This document shows positions 17,462 to 25,223 of a DNA stretch of 64,000 nt, piece by piece (position 1 is the stretch's first letter; the number at the start of each line of letters is the position of its first letter). The translations under genes were made by a program, and so were the position numbers. This DNA comes from Bog-532 sp963830385 (GTDB lineage Bacteria; Actinomycetota; Actinomycetes; Streptosporangiales; Streptosporangiaceae). The notes under the pieces are model-generated. The model saw only the letters and a program-made list of their open reading frames with translations. It made no database searches and was not told where the DNA came from. The stretch is taken from NCBI GenBank assembly GCA_963830385.1, contig CAWHMD010000009.1, forward strand, positions 62,001 through 126,000. The letters run 5' to 3'.

Positions 17462-18952
17462 ATGGACGCCTCGCCTCGCACCTACGAGATCCGCACCTAC
17501 GGGTGCCAGATGAACGCGCACGACTCCGAGCGGCTCGCGGGCCTGCTGGAGGACGCGGGCTACCGGCGCGCCGAGCACGACGCAACCCCGGACGTGCTGG
17601 TGTTCAACACCTGCGCGGTCCGCGAGAACGCGGCCGACCGGCTGTACGGCAACCTCGGCCACCTGCTGCCGGTCAAGAACGCCACCCCCGGCATGCAGAT
17701 CGCGGTGGGCGGCTGCCTGGCCCAGATGGAGCGGACCGCGATCACCAGGCGCGCGCCCTGGGTGGACGTGGTGTTCGGCACCCACAACATCGGCGCGCTG
17801 CCGGATCTGCTGGACCGGGCCCGGGAACGCGAGCAGGCCCAGGCCGAGTTTGAGGAGACGCTGGAGACCTTCCCGTCGGTGCTGCCCGCCCGCCGGGAGT
17901 CCGCCTACGCGGCCTGGGTCGCGATCTCGGTCGGCTGCAACAACACCTGCACCTTCTGCATCGTGCCCAGCCTGCGTGGCAAGGAGAAGGACCGGCGGCC
18001 CGGGGACATCCTGGCCGAGGTCCGGTCGCTGGCCGCCGACGGCGTCATCGAGGTCACCCTGCTCGGCCAGAACGTGAACTCCTACGGCGCCGAGTTCGGC
18101 GACCGGCAGGCGTTCGGCAAGCTGCTGCGCAGCTGCGGGGAGGTCGAGGGGCTGGAGCGGGTCCGGTTCACCTCGCCGCACCCCCGCGACTTCACCGACG
18201 ACGTGATCGAGGCGATGGCGCAGACCCCGAACGTGATGCCGCACCTGCACATGCCGCTCCAGTCCGGCTCCGACACCGTGCTCAAGGCCATGCGCCGGGC
18301 CTACCGGCGGGACCGCTACCTGGCCATCCTCGACCGGGTGCGGGCGGCCATCCCCGGCGCCGCGATCACCACCGACATCATCGTCGGCTTCCCCGGCGAG
18401 ACCGAGCAGGACTTCGAGCAGACGCTGGACCTGGTGCGCCAGGCCCGGTTCGCGGGCGCGTTCACGTTCCTGTACTCGCCCCGGCACGGCACCCCGGCCG
18501 CCACCATGGACGAGCAGGTGCCGCCCGCGGTGGTGCAAGAGCGCTATGAGCGGCTGGCCGAACTGGTCAGCGAGATCACCTGGGCGGAGAACAAGCGCCT
18601 GGTCGGCCGGACCGTCGAGGTGCTGGTGGCCGAGGGTGAGGGCCGCAAGGACGCCGCCACCCACCGCCTGTCCGGCCGCGCGCCCGACAACCGCCTGGTC
18701 CACTTCACCCCCGAGGGCACCACGCCCCGCCCCGGCGACCTTGTCACGGTGACGGTCACCCGCGCCGCGCCGCACTACCTGGTCGCCGACGGCACGCCCG
18801 CCGCCGTACGCCGCACCCGCGCCGGTGACGCCTGGGAGACCAGACTGACCGCCCGTAGCCAGGATCTGGAAAACCCTGAAAACGTCCCACCGGTCCCGGT
18901 CGCCACAGAACCCGTGGCGCTCGGCATGCCCGCGCTGTCCCGCCCGGACTGA
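17462..18952 (+). CDS. miaB: tRNA-2-methylthio-N6-dimethylallyladenosine synthase MiaB
   Basis: A radical-SAM methylthiotransferase of 496 residues. The UPF0004 domain holds the auxiliary-cluster cysteines C15 (YGCQMN), C51 (NTCAVRENA) and C85 (GGCLAQ). The radical-SAM cluster is CNNTCTFC (C159, C163, C166). A TRAM domain follows around residues 375-440. It adds the 2-methylthio group to i6A37 in tRNA, so it acts after MiaA, also encoded in this window. The last 40 or so residues lie beyond the TRAM domain and are encoded partly by a 23-bp repeat also found at 1673-1695. Confidence 0.96.
   Translation: MDASPRTYEIRTYGCQMNAHDSERLAGLLEDAGYRRAEHDATPDVLVFNTCAVRENAADRLYGNLGHLLPVKNATPGMQIAVGGCLAQMERTAITRRAPWVDVVFGTHNIGALPDLLDRAREREQAQAEFEETLETFPSVLPARRESAYAAWVAISVGCNNTCTFCIVPSLRGKEKDRRPGDILAEVRSLAADGVIEVTLLGQNVNSYGAEFGDRQAFGKLLRSCGEVEGLERVRFTSPHPRDFTDDVIEAMAQTPNVMPHLHMPLQSGSDTVLKAMRRAYRRDRYLAILDRVRAAIPGAAITTDIIVGFPGETEQDFEQTLDLVRQARFAGAFTFLYSPRHGTPAATMDEQVPPAVVQERYERLAELVSEITWAENKRLVGRTVEVLVAEGEGRKDAATHRLSGRAPDNRLVHFTPEGTTPRPGDLVTVTVTRAAPHYLVADGTPAAVRRTRAGDAWETRLTARSQDLENPENVPPVPVATEPVALGMPALSRPD
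18871..18893. repeat. 23-bp dispersed repeat, copy B (inside miaB)
   Basis: Identical over 23 bases to 1673-1695. Here it is translated as part of ENPENVPP in the miaB tail, just before the stop. A 23-base identity in 64 kb is far beyond chance for non-homologous DNA. Confidence 0.75.
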
Positions 18953-18957
18953 CCAGA

Positions 18958-20561
18958 ATGACGCAGCCGCACCGCGGGTTCCCCGAGGTCGACGCCTTTG
19001 CCTGGGCCACCGGCTCGATCCTCGGCGACGCGGCCTGCCTCACCCTGACCGAGCAGGCCGGCGTGACCGCGGTGGCGCGGGCGTTCGGCGGTGACCCGGC
19101 CGGGGCGCGGGAGTGGACGCTGGCGCAAGCGGCCGAGGAGCTCACCGAAGTCCCGTGGGTGGCGCTGCGCCCGGTGGGCTCGTGGGTCCTGGCGGTCGAG
19201 CTGAACGGCTGGCAGGGCTCCCGGCCGGAGGTCCTCGAACGGGTCTCCGAGACCGGGCGCACGGTCAGCGCCTACTGGAACGTGGGCGGCCGGACCCAGC
19301 TCGCGTACGCGGCCGCGGGCCAGGTCCTGACCGCGCTCGACGCGGTGTTTCCCGGCCGCCGGACCGGGGCCGAACCCAACGCCCTGGTCCCGGCGATGGC
19401 GGGGCTGCCCTGGGCGGACGCGCTACCGGTCCCGCTCGTGCTGGCGCTCGCGGCCCGGCTCACCGGGAGCCCGCTCCAGCCGACCTGGCTGGACGGGACG
19501 TTCCAGGTGTTCCCGCTCGAGGTTCTGGCCGAGGCGGTGCTACCCGGGATCGACCCGGACACCGAAGAGCTGACCTACGACGACCCGCCGGTCGCCTGGG
19601 CGATCCGGCACGCCCCGGGGCAGCGCCAGCGCGCGGCGGCGCTGGCGGCCGCCCGGCACGCGATCGGCCTGGCCGGGCTGGCCGGCGACCCCGCCGTGGC
19701 CCTCGGCCTGCAGGCCGATCCGCAGGCCGCCGTCCCCCTCGGCAAACTGGCGGCCCGGCTGGACCGGGCCAGCCGCAAGAGCGGCGGCGACCCGCAGCGG
19801 CCGGCCGGTTCTGGGCGGTCACCGCCCTGCGGGAGGCCGCGAATCCGTCCCCGCTGGCCGCCGGGTTCCGGGCGGTCGGCGCGGCCGAGGGCACCTCCGC
19901 CGCGTTCGGTGACCGCCCCGCCGGCCTGAGCGCGGCGGTCCTGGCCGAGCTCGGTGACCCGCCCCCGCCGGCCGGGTCGCTGGGGCTGAGCGCGACCCCC
20001 GGCCCGCTTCCGGCCGACCTCTACCGGTGGACGGCCCGCCACTGGCTGGCCGCGTGCGGCTGCATCACGTTCGTGCGGGGCTGGGCGCCGGACGCCGCGC
20101 TGCGGGCCTTCGGCGGCTCGGCCGGCGACGCCGTCCGGGGCCTGCCCGGGCTGTACCATCCGTCGCTGGCCGCGGTGCGGGACCAGGACGGGTGGACGGT
20201 GCTGACCGAGCCCAGCGAGCTGCCGGGCCTGTGGTCCCGCTATCAGGCCGTCCGCGGCACCCAGGCCGTGAGCGTCTCCTGGTCGGCCCGCGGCCGCAGC
20301 ATGTTCCAGTACGTGGCGGACGGGCGGTTCGTGGTCACGTTCGATCCGCAGCGCCCGCAGGAGCTCGACGGCGACGACCCGGCCGCGCTCGACGCTCAGC
20401 TCGCCGATCTCCCGCCGGAGGCCTGGCCGGCCGACGCGGCCCGGTCCCTGCCGCTGCTGCTGGTGCTCGCCGAACGCGTGACCGGGCTGGCGTACGCCCC
20501 GGAGCTGCTCGACGAGGAGCACCTCCTGGCCGCCCTGCCAGCCCGGCCGCCCGGCAGCTGA
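18958..20561 (+). CDS. Tandem DUF6461 protein, interrupted by a frameshift
   Basis: Two DUF6461-like domains lie on one transcript but in different frames. The first reads MTQPHRGFPEVDAFAWATGS, then LNGWQGSRPEVLERVSETGR. The second reads ACGCITFVRGWAPDAALRAF, then PGLWSRYQAVRGTQAVSVSW. The frame must switch near 19790-19815, before RFWAVTALREAANP. No ATG, GTG or TTG is visible in the second frame between the junction and that domain, so two separate genes are unlikely. One added base restores a 534-residue protein. Without repair, the first frame ends at 19929. DUF6461 has no known function. It starts 5 nt after miaB. Confidence 0.7.
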
Positions 20562-20581
20562 CACCGCCGGATGAGGTCAGG

Positions 20582-21910
20582 TCACCAGGATCGGGATCCG
20601 TTCCTCAAGATGGCCAGCACGTAGAACGGGTCATGGTTGAGGACGTGGTTGCTGGAGTAGAACCCGCTGGTGATACCGCCCTGCGAGGAGTTGGCGGAGG
20701 ATGGCACCGCGACCGCGGAGAAGACCTTCTGGAACGACGCCCCCTGGAACGTGCTGGCCAGCGGGAACTCGTCGCAGCTCTGCCCGGCCGCGAGGCGGAC
20801 GGCGCTGCAGGCCGCCCGGTTGTTCCGCCGCCGGTCGGCCGCGCTGGTATCCCGGGTCAGGACGCGGCCCTTGGCGCTGAACCGGGTCGGCACCCCCCAC
20901 GCGATGGACAGTGTGTGCTGGGCGGTGAAGATGTGCTGGGCCACCGGCCCCACCAGCGGGTGGGTCAGGGCGCTGTACGTCACGGTCGGGATGAAGGCCT
21001 GGTTGACGCACCCGTCGGCCGCGCTGACCACCCTGTCGCAGCGCCCGTGCAGCTGACCGATGTCGGAGGCCTCCTTGGCGGGCGTGGTGCTGATGTCCTC
21101 CCAGAAGACGCCGAGGTCCGGGTTCATCACGTTGTCGGTGTTGCGGGTCGTCGACGACGGGCCCGCGTCCGACTCGGTCCACTCGTACGAGTGCCTGCTC
21201 CCGGGGGTGATGGCGACCGGCTGCGGGTCGGGCACGGTCGCGCTGGTGGCCGAGCAGGTACCGGCGAAGACATCGCAGCTCGACTCGAGGTCAGCGGTCA
21301 CCCCCTTGGCCAGCGTGCCGGACGCGCCGAGGAGGTAGCCGAGGGTCACCAGGCCGTGCGTCCAGTTCCCCCGGGCCGCCCGGAAGATGTCCCACTGCTG
21401 GTCTTCCCACCAGAAGAAGCCGGTGACCTCGATGAACGGGGGAGTGGTGGTGGTCTCGTAGTTCACGGCCGCGAAGACCGCGTCCGAGCACGACGTCAGC
21501 CGGTCGGGGTTGGCGGTGGCGCTCTTGGAGAACGCCTCGACGTTGGTGAAGTGGCACCGGGCCGGGCCGGAGGTGGGTATCGCGGCCGCCGCGCTGGGCG
21601 CCTCGGCCGGCGTCGCGTTCTGCAGCTCCGCGGCCCGCTCGGTCTGGGCGGCGGCCGGCAGGTCGCTGAGCGGGACCCGCTCGGTGACCGAGCACTGCTG
21701 GGCGGTGCCCGGCTGCGACGGCGTGGCCTTGCAGGTGGCGCCGCTGGTGCTGAGGGTCAGCTGCTGGCCGTTCCCCAGGCTGACGACGACCGGCGGCGAC
21801 GACGTACTGGTGTGGCTGCCCGCCGCGGGCGCCGCCAGCGCGCTGGCGGCCGGCAGCGACAGCGTGGCCAGCACGGCTGCCAGCGCAACCAAAAGAGATC
21901 TCTTCCCCAC
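20582..21910 (-). CDS. Secreted protein with C-terminal NucA/NucB-like nuclease domain
   Basis: The 442-residue protein starts with a clear signal peptide: MGKRS, a hydrophobic run, cleavage near ALAAPAAG. The middle section, with several cysteine pairs (TSCSDAVFA, SCDVFAGTCS), matches nothing I recognise. The C-terminus resembles the NucA/NucB DNase family: CDEFPLASTFQGA (family CDEYPFAST) and VPSSANSSQGG leading to DPFYV. The acidic DE pair of the catalytic motif is present. It is probably an extracellular DNase or related hydrolase. It is divergent from a double-HTH regulator, with a 14-bp palindrome between them. Confidence 0.75.
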   Translation of the reverse strand: MGKRSLLVALAAVLATLSLPAASALAAPAAGSHTSTSSPPVVVSLGNGQQLTLSTSGATCKATPSQPGTAQQCSVTERVPLSDLPAAAQTERAAELQNATPAEAPSAAAAIPTSGPARCHFTNVEAFSKSATANPDRLTSCSDAVFAAVNYETTTTPPFIEVTGFFWWEDQQWDIFRAARGNWTHGLVTLGYLLGASGTLAKGVTADLESSCDVFAGTCSATSATVPDPQPVAITPGSRHSYEWTESDAGPSSTTRNTDNVMNPDLGVFWEDISTTPAKEASDIGQLHGRCDRVVSAADGCVNQAFIPTVTYSALTHPLVGPVAQHIFTAQHTLSIAWGVPTRFSAKGRVLTRDTSAADRRRNNRAACSAVRLAAGQSCDEFPLASTFQGASFQKVFSAVAVPSSANSSQGGITSGFYSSNHVLNHDPFYVLAILRNGSRSW

Positions 21911-21932
21911 TAGCTTTCTCCCCGTCTGATCT

Positions 21933-21946
21933 TGTTGAATTCAACA
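21933..21946. promoter_or_regulatory. 14-bp perfect palindrome, probable operator
   Basis: TGTTGAATTCAACA is perfectly symmetrical. It stands in the 88-bp divergent gap, 23 bp before the nuclease-like gene and 53 bp before the double-HTH gene, and is AT-rich against its surroundings. The neighbouring regulator is the obvious candidate ligand. Confidence 0.5.
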
Positions 21947-21998
21947 GACAGGTACACGATCCAGTCTTCGTCCGTGCCGAGCCAGTCGGGGAAATTAC

Positions 21999-22439
21999 GT
22001 GGCTGAGGATCGGGGGAGCGGCGCCGCGACCGGGGCCGCCGCCGGGCCGACCGCGCGCCAGCGAGAGGTTCTCCGCGCTGTCGCTGGCGGTTTGACGGCG
22101 AAGGAAGTGGCCCGGCGGTTGGGCATTTCGGCTCGTACGGTGGAGGGTCACCTGCACGCCGTGCGGCGGCTGACCGGGGCCCGGAGCATGGGGGAGCTGT
22201 GTGCGCTGAGCGTCGCGCGCGGCTGGGTCACCCCGGCACCGTCGTGTCCGGAAACCGTTGGATCGTGTTCGGAAACCCCGGGATCCCGGCCTCAGGGCGG
22301 CCGCCCCACAGTCATGACCCCGCAGCGCATCGCGGCCGCCCGCGAGCTGCTCCGCACCCATACGGTCAAGGAGACGGCCCGGAGCCTTCAGGTGAGCCGC
22401 AGCACCCTGTACGCGCACATGGACGCGATCACCCCGTAG
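21999..22439 (+). CDS. Double helix-turn-helix protein (LuxR-type plus resolvase/Hin-type)
   Basis: A 146-residue protein with two different DNA-binding modules. Residues about 17-65 form a LuxR/GerE HTH (TARQREVLRAVAGGLTAKEV, ARRLGISARTVEGHLHAV). Residues about 100-143 match the C-terminal HTH of serine recombinases (GRPTVMTPQRIAAARELL, VKETARSLQVSRSTLYAHM). There is no catalytic resolvase domain and no receiver domain. Starts at a GTG. The combination suggests a compact regulator that recognises two half-sites, possibly the palindrome upstream. Its 3' end overlaps the convergent BrkB gene by 11 nt. Confidence 0.75.
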   Translation: MAEDRGSGAATGAAAGPTARQREVLRAVAGGLTAKEVARRLGISARTVEGHLHAVRRLTGARSMGELCALSVARGWVTPAPSCPETVGSCSETPGSRPQGGRPTVMTPQRIAAARELLRTHTVKETARSLQVSRSTLYAHMDAITP

Positions 22440-23484
22440 GCCCGGCCGGCGGCCCGGGCTCCTCCTGCTTTCCCGGCTCCTCCGGCTCCTCCGGCTTCTC
22501 CGGCTTCTCCGGCGCGGGCTCCTCGGGTGCCGCGAAGTTCACCGCGATCCGCTCGAACCCCTTGCTGCGCTGGGCCTTGGCCAGCCGGGAGTACGTCCGG
22601 CGGTCGCCCGGGGTCAGGTCGACGTTGTCGGTGAACGGGGTGAGCAGCGCCCGGGGGTGCATGCGGTTCACCCGCACCACGTTGATCTCGACGCAGAGCA
22701 GTACCACCAGCGCGGTCAGGAACAGGTAGGCCAGCAGCCCGAGCACGATGGCGAACACCTGGTTGGACGCGCTGGCGTGCTTGACCACGTGCTGGACGTA
22801 GACGACCCCGAACGTCTGCAGCAGCTGCCAGGCCACGGCGGCGGCGATCGCGCCCGGCAGCACGTCCCGCACCGACAGCCGGCGGGTCGGCGCGAACCGG
22901 AAGGCGAAGATCGCCACGGCGATGTTGATGATGACCGCCGCCGCGATAGCCAGATACTGCAGGGTGGTACCCAGCGCGCCGACCCCGCCACTGCTCAGGA
23001 TGGACAGCGTGGTCGTGGCCAGGACGCCCAGCCCGGTGACGGCCAGCAGGACCAGGCTGCGGCCCCGGGCGCGCAGCGGGTTCGGGCGGGTGTTGCGCGG
23101 CACCACCCAGATGGTGTTGGACGCGTACTGGAACGCCTGCGCCACTCCCAGCGCGCCGTACACCGACGCGATAATGCTGATGATCACACCGCTCGGGCCG
23201 CCGCTGAGGTGCTCGGGCTTGCTCAGCTCCGAGCCGACGACCGGAAACGACTTCAGCGCCCCGGACAGCAGCTCGGTCTGCAGGTGCTGGTCGCCCCGCA
23301 GGACCACGCTGAGCACGGTCGAGGCGATCAGCAGCAGCGGGAACAGCGACACGAACGCGTAGTAGGTGAGGATCGCGGCCAGGTAGGTGCCGAAGTCGTC
23401 GAAGAACTTGTAGACGACCGCCAGCGGGAAGCCCAGCCAGGCGTGCCTGCGCTGAAAACGGTCCGGACCTCCCACGGCTGCCAC
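22429..23484 (-). CDS. YihY/BrkB family inner-membrane protein
   Basis: The 351-residue protein has the YihY/BrkB layout with six hydrophobic segments. Marker stretches are FPLAVVYKFFDDFGTYLAAI, TYYAFVSLFPLLLIASTVLS, GALGVAQAFQYASNTIWVVP and LLCVEINVVRV. The family was once called RNase BN but is a membrane protein of unsettled function. After about residue 315 the cytoplasmic tail is a charged Pro/Glu/Lys repeat (PEKPEKPEEPEEPGKQEE). The tail overlaps the 3' end of the facing gene. Confidence 0.9.
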   Translation of the reverse strand: MAAVGGPDRFQRRHAWLGFPLAVVYKFFDDFGTYLAAILTYYAFVSLFPLLLIASTVLSVVLRGDQHLQTELLSGALKSFPVVGSELSKPEHLSGGPSGVIISIIASVYGALGVAQAFQYASNTIWVVPRNTRPNPLRARGRSLVLLAVTGLGVLATTTLSILSSGGVGALGTTLQYLAIAAAVIINIAVAIFAFRFAPTRRLSVRDVLPGAIAAAVAWQLLQTFGVVYVQHVVKHASASNQVFAIVLGLLAYLFLTALVVLLCVEINVVRVNRMHPRALLTPFTDNVDLTPGDRRTYSRLAKAQRSKGFERIAVNFAAPEEPAPEKPEKPEEPEEPGKQEEPGPPAGPTG

Positions 23485-23579
23485 AATCTCCCCTTACCCT
23501 GGTCATCCGTCCTCATCCAGCCGGGCCCGTCACGATCCAGCTGGCCCAGTCACGGTGCGGCCGGTGCCAGAATGATGCG

Positions 23580-24500
23580 ATGGGTGAGCGGGTGATCGCG
23601 GTCGTGGGGCCGACCGCGGCCGGAAAGTCGGGGCTGGCGGTGGCGCTGGCCCGGGCGCTCGGCGGCGAGGTCGTCAACGCCGACTCCATGCAGGTGTACC
23701 GGGGTATGGACATCGGCACGGCCAAGCTGACCCTGGCCGAGCGGCAGGGGGTGCCGCATCACCTGCTCGACCTGTGGGACGTGCGGCAGACCGCCAACGT
23801 GGCCGATTATCAGCGGCTGGCCCGGGCCGCGATCACCGCCATCACCGGGCGCGGCCGGGTGCCGATCCTGGCCGGCGGCTCGGGCCTCTACGTAAGGGCC
23901 GCGCTGGAGGACCTGGCGTTCCCGGGCACCGACCCGCGGGTGCGGGCCCGCCTGGAGGCCGAGCTGGACGAGCGCGGGGCCGGCCCGCTGCACACCAGGC
24001 TGGCCGCGGCGGACCCGGCCGCGGCGGCCGCCATCCTGCCCAGCAACGGCCGCCGGATCGTCCGCGCGCTGGAGGTCATCGAGCTGACCGGCCGGCCGTT
24101 CACGGCCACCTTGCCGGACTACGCGGCCAGCGTGCCCGCCCGGCAGCTGGGCCTGAAGCTGCCACGCAAGGAGCTGGACCGGCGGATCGAGACCCGGGTG
24201 GACCAGATGTTCGCGGCCGGCTTCGAGGACGAGGTGCGCAGGCTGGAGCAGGCGGGCCTGCGCGAAGGGCGCACCGCCAGCCGCGCCCTCGGCTACCAGC
24301 AGCTGCTCCGCCACCTGGCCGGTGAGTGGACCCTGGACCAGGCCCGCGCCGAGACCGTCCGCGCCACCCGCCGCTTCGCCCGCCGCCAGGAGTCCTGGTT
24401 CCGCCGCGACCCCCGCATCACCTGGCTCGGCAGCACCGCGCCGGACCTGCTCGGCCAGGCCCTCGCCGCCATCAGCTCGGAGTCAGCAGCCAGGCGCTGA
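23580..24500 (+). CDS. miaA: tRNA dimethylallyltransferase MiaA
   Basis: A 306-residue isopentenyltransferase that adds a dimethylallyl group to A37 of tRNAs reading UNN codons, making the substrate for MiaB. Evidence: the P-loop GPTAAGKS (residues 10-17), VVNADSMQVYRGMDIGTAK with the catalytic Asp, the KLTLAERQGVPHHLLDL insertion and the C-terminal TRRFARRQESWFRRD. Starts at an ATG preceded by a GATGCGATGG context. It converges on an SRPBCC gene, overlapping it by 29 nt. Confidence 0.97.
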   Translation: MGERVIAVVGPTAAGKSGLAVALARALGGEVVNADSMQVYRGMDIGTAKLTLAERQGVPHHLLDLWDVRQTANVADYQRLARAAITAITGRGRVPILAGGSGLYVRAALEDLAFPGTDPRVRARLEAELDERGAGPLHTRLAAADPAAAAAILPSNGRRIVRALEVIELTGRPFTATLPDYAASVPARQLGLKLPRKELDRRIETRVDQMFAAGFEDEVRRLEQAGLREGRTASRALGYQQLLRHLAGEWTLDQARAETVRATRRFARRQESWFRRDPRITWLGSTAPDLLGQALAAISSESAARR

Positions 24501-24921
24501 TCGCGTCCTGCCAGGACCGCAGGTAGGCCGGGTAGCCGTCGGCGAACTCGCGCAGCACGTCGCGGGCGGCCGCCGACAGCGCGGTGAGCTGGTAGGTGAC
24601 CTCGACGTCGCTGGCCTCGCCGTCCCGGCCGGCCGCGCTCAGCTCCACCGTCACCGTGCCGGCCCGGTCCCCCGGGGTCGTGCGGGCGTAGCTGATGCGG
24701 CGGCCCGGCTGCCGGCCGGTCACCACCCAGACGGTGTGCTGGCCGTGCCCGCCGGTCTCGAAGACCGTGCCCGGCTCGGTGTCGTCCGGCGCCGGGACCG
24801 GGAAGTGTGGCTGCCAGCCGTCCACCCAGTCCTGCTCGCCCCGGGGCGTGAACAAGTCGAACGCCTCGGCGGGCGGCCGCGCGACCCGGATGCGGCCGGT
24901 CAGCCGCAGCGGGCCGGTCAC
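24472..24921 (-). CDS. SRPBCC family protein
   Basis: A 149-residue START/SRPBCC-fold protein. It opens LRLTGRIRVARPPAEAFDLF, with the usual beta-strand and helix, then FTPRGEQDWVDGWQPHFPVP, GTVFETGGHGQHTVWVV and a long C-terminal helix (AYLRSWQDAISAWL). The ligand is unknown. Its GTG start overlaps the stop of an upstream ribbon-helix-helix gene (GTGA), so the two are translationally coupled and probably form one functional pair. Confidence 0.82.
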   Translation of the reverse strand: MTGPLRLTGRIRVARPPAEAFDLFTPRGEQDWVDGWQPHFPVPAPDDTEPGTVFETGGHGQHTVWVVTGRQPGRRISYARTTPGDRAGTVTVELSAAGRDGEASDVEVTYQLTALSAAARDVLREFADGYPAYLRSWQDAISAWLLTPS

Positions 24922-25163
24922 CGCCCCTCCGTCAGCTTGTGCGCGTCGGCGGCGGTCAGCGTCAGCCCGTAGACCTCTTTCAGCTGGCCGATGGTGGCCA
25001 GCGTGGGTGGCCCGAACGGCGTCGTGCCCTCGAACGCGTGCAGGACGATGCCCTCGACCAGATCACCCAGGGACAGGTCCAGGTACTCGGCCAGGCCCTT
25101 GAGCACTTTCAGGGTGTTCCGCTCGATCCGCAGCCCGGTCTGAACTCGCTCCACTGTTACCAT
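24918..25163 (-). CDS. Small ribbon-helix-helix-like regulator
   Basis: An 81-residue protein opening MVTVERVQTGLRIERNTLKV, a strand and helix of ribbon-helix-helix type, then LKGLAEYLDLSLGDLVEGIV, the second helix. A C-terminal tail (LKEVYGLTLTAADAHKLTEG) follows. The frame is open far upstream, but that part is antisense to dapF. The ATG at 25163 sits within an inverted and direct TTACC repeat, as expected for an autorepressor. It overlaps the SRPBCC gene by four bases. Toxin-antitoxin function is not supported, since the partner is not toxin-like. Confidence 0.75.
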   Translation of the reverse strand: MVTVERVQTGLRIERNTLKVLKGLAEYLDLSLGDLVEGIVLHAFEGTTPFGPPTLATIGQLKEVYGLTLTAADAHKLTEGR

Positions 25164-25177
25164 TTTACCAAGGTAAC
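25156..25177. promoter_or_regulatory. Repeated TTACC operator at the RHH gene start
   Basis: GTTACC (25156-25161) and TTTACC (25164-25169) are direct repeats, and GGTAAC (25172-25177) is inverted to both; TTACC-AA-GGTAA is a tight dyad. The start codon of the RHH gene is inside this cluster. Ribbon-helix-helix repressors bind just such short repeats, so autoregulation is likely. Confidence 0.55.
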
Positions 25178-25223
25178 AAACGTCGGCCGGCCTGCCGCTC
25201 CGCCCGGCGGATAGCATCGGGGC

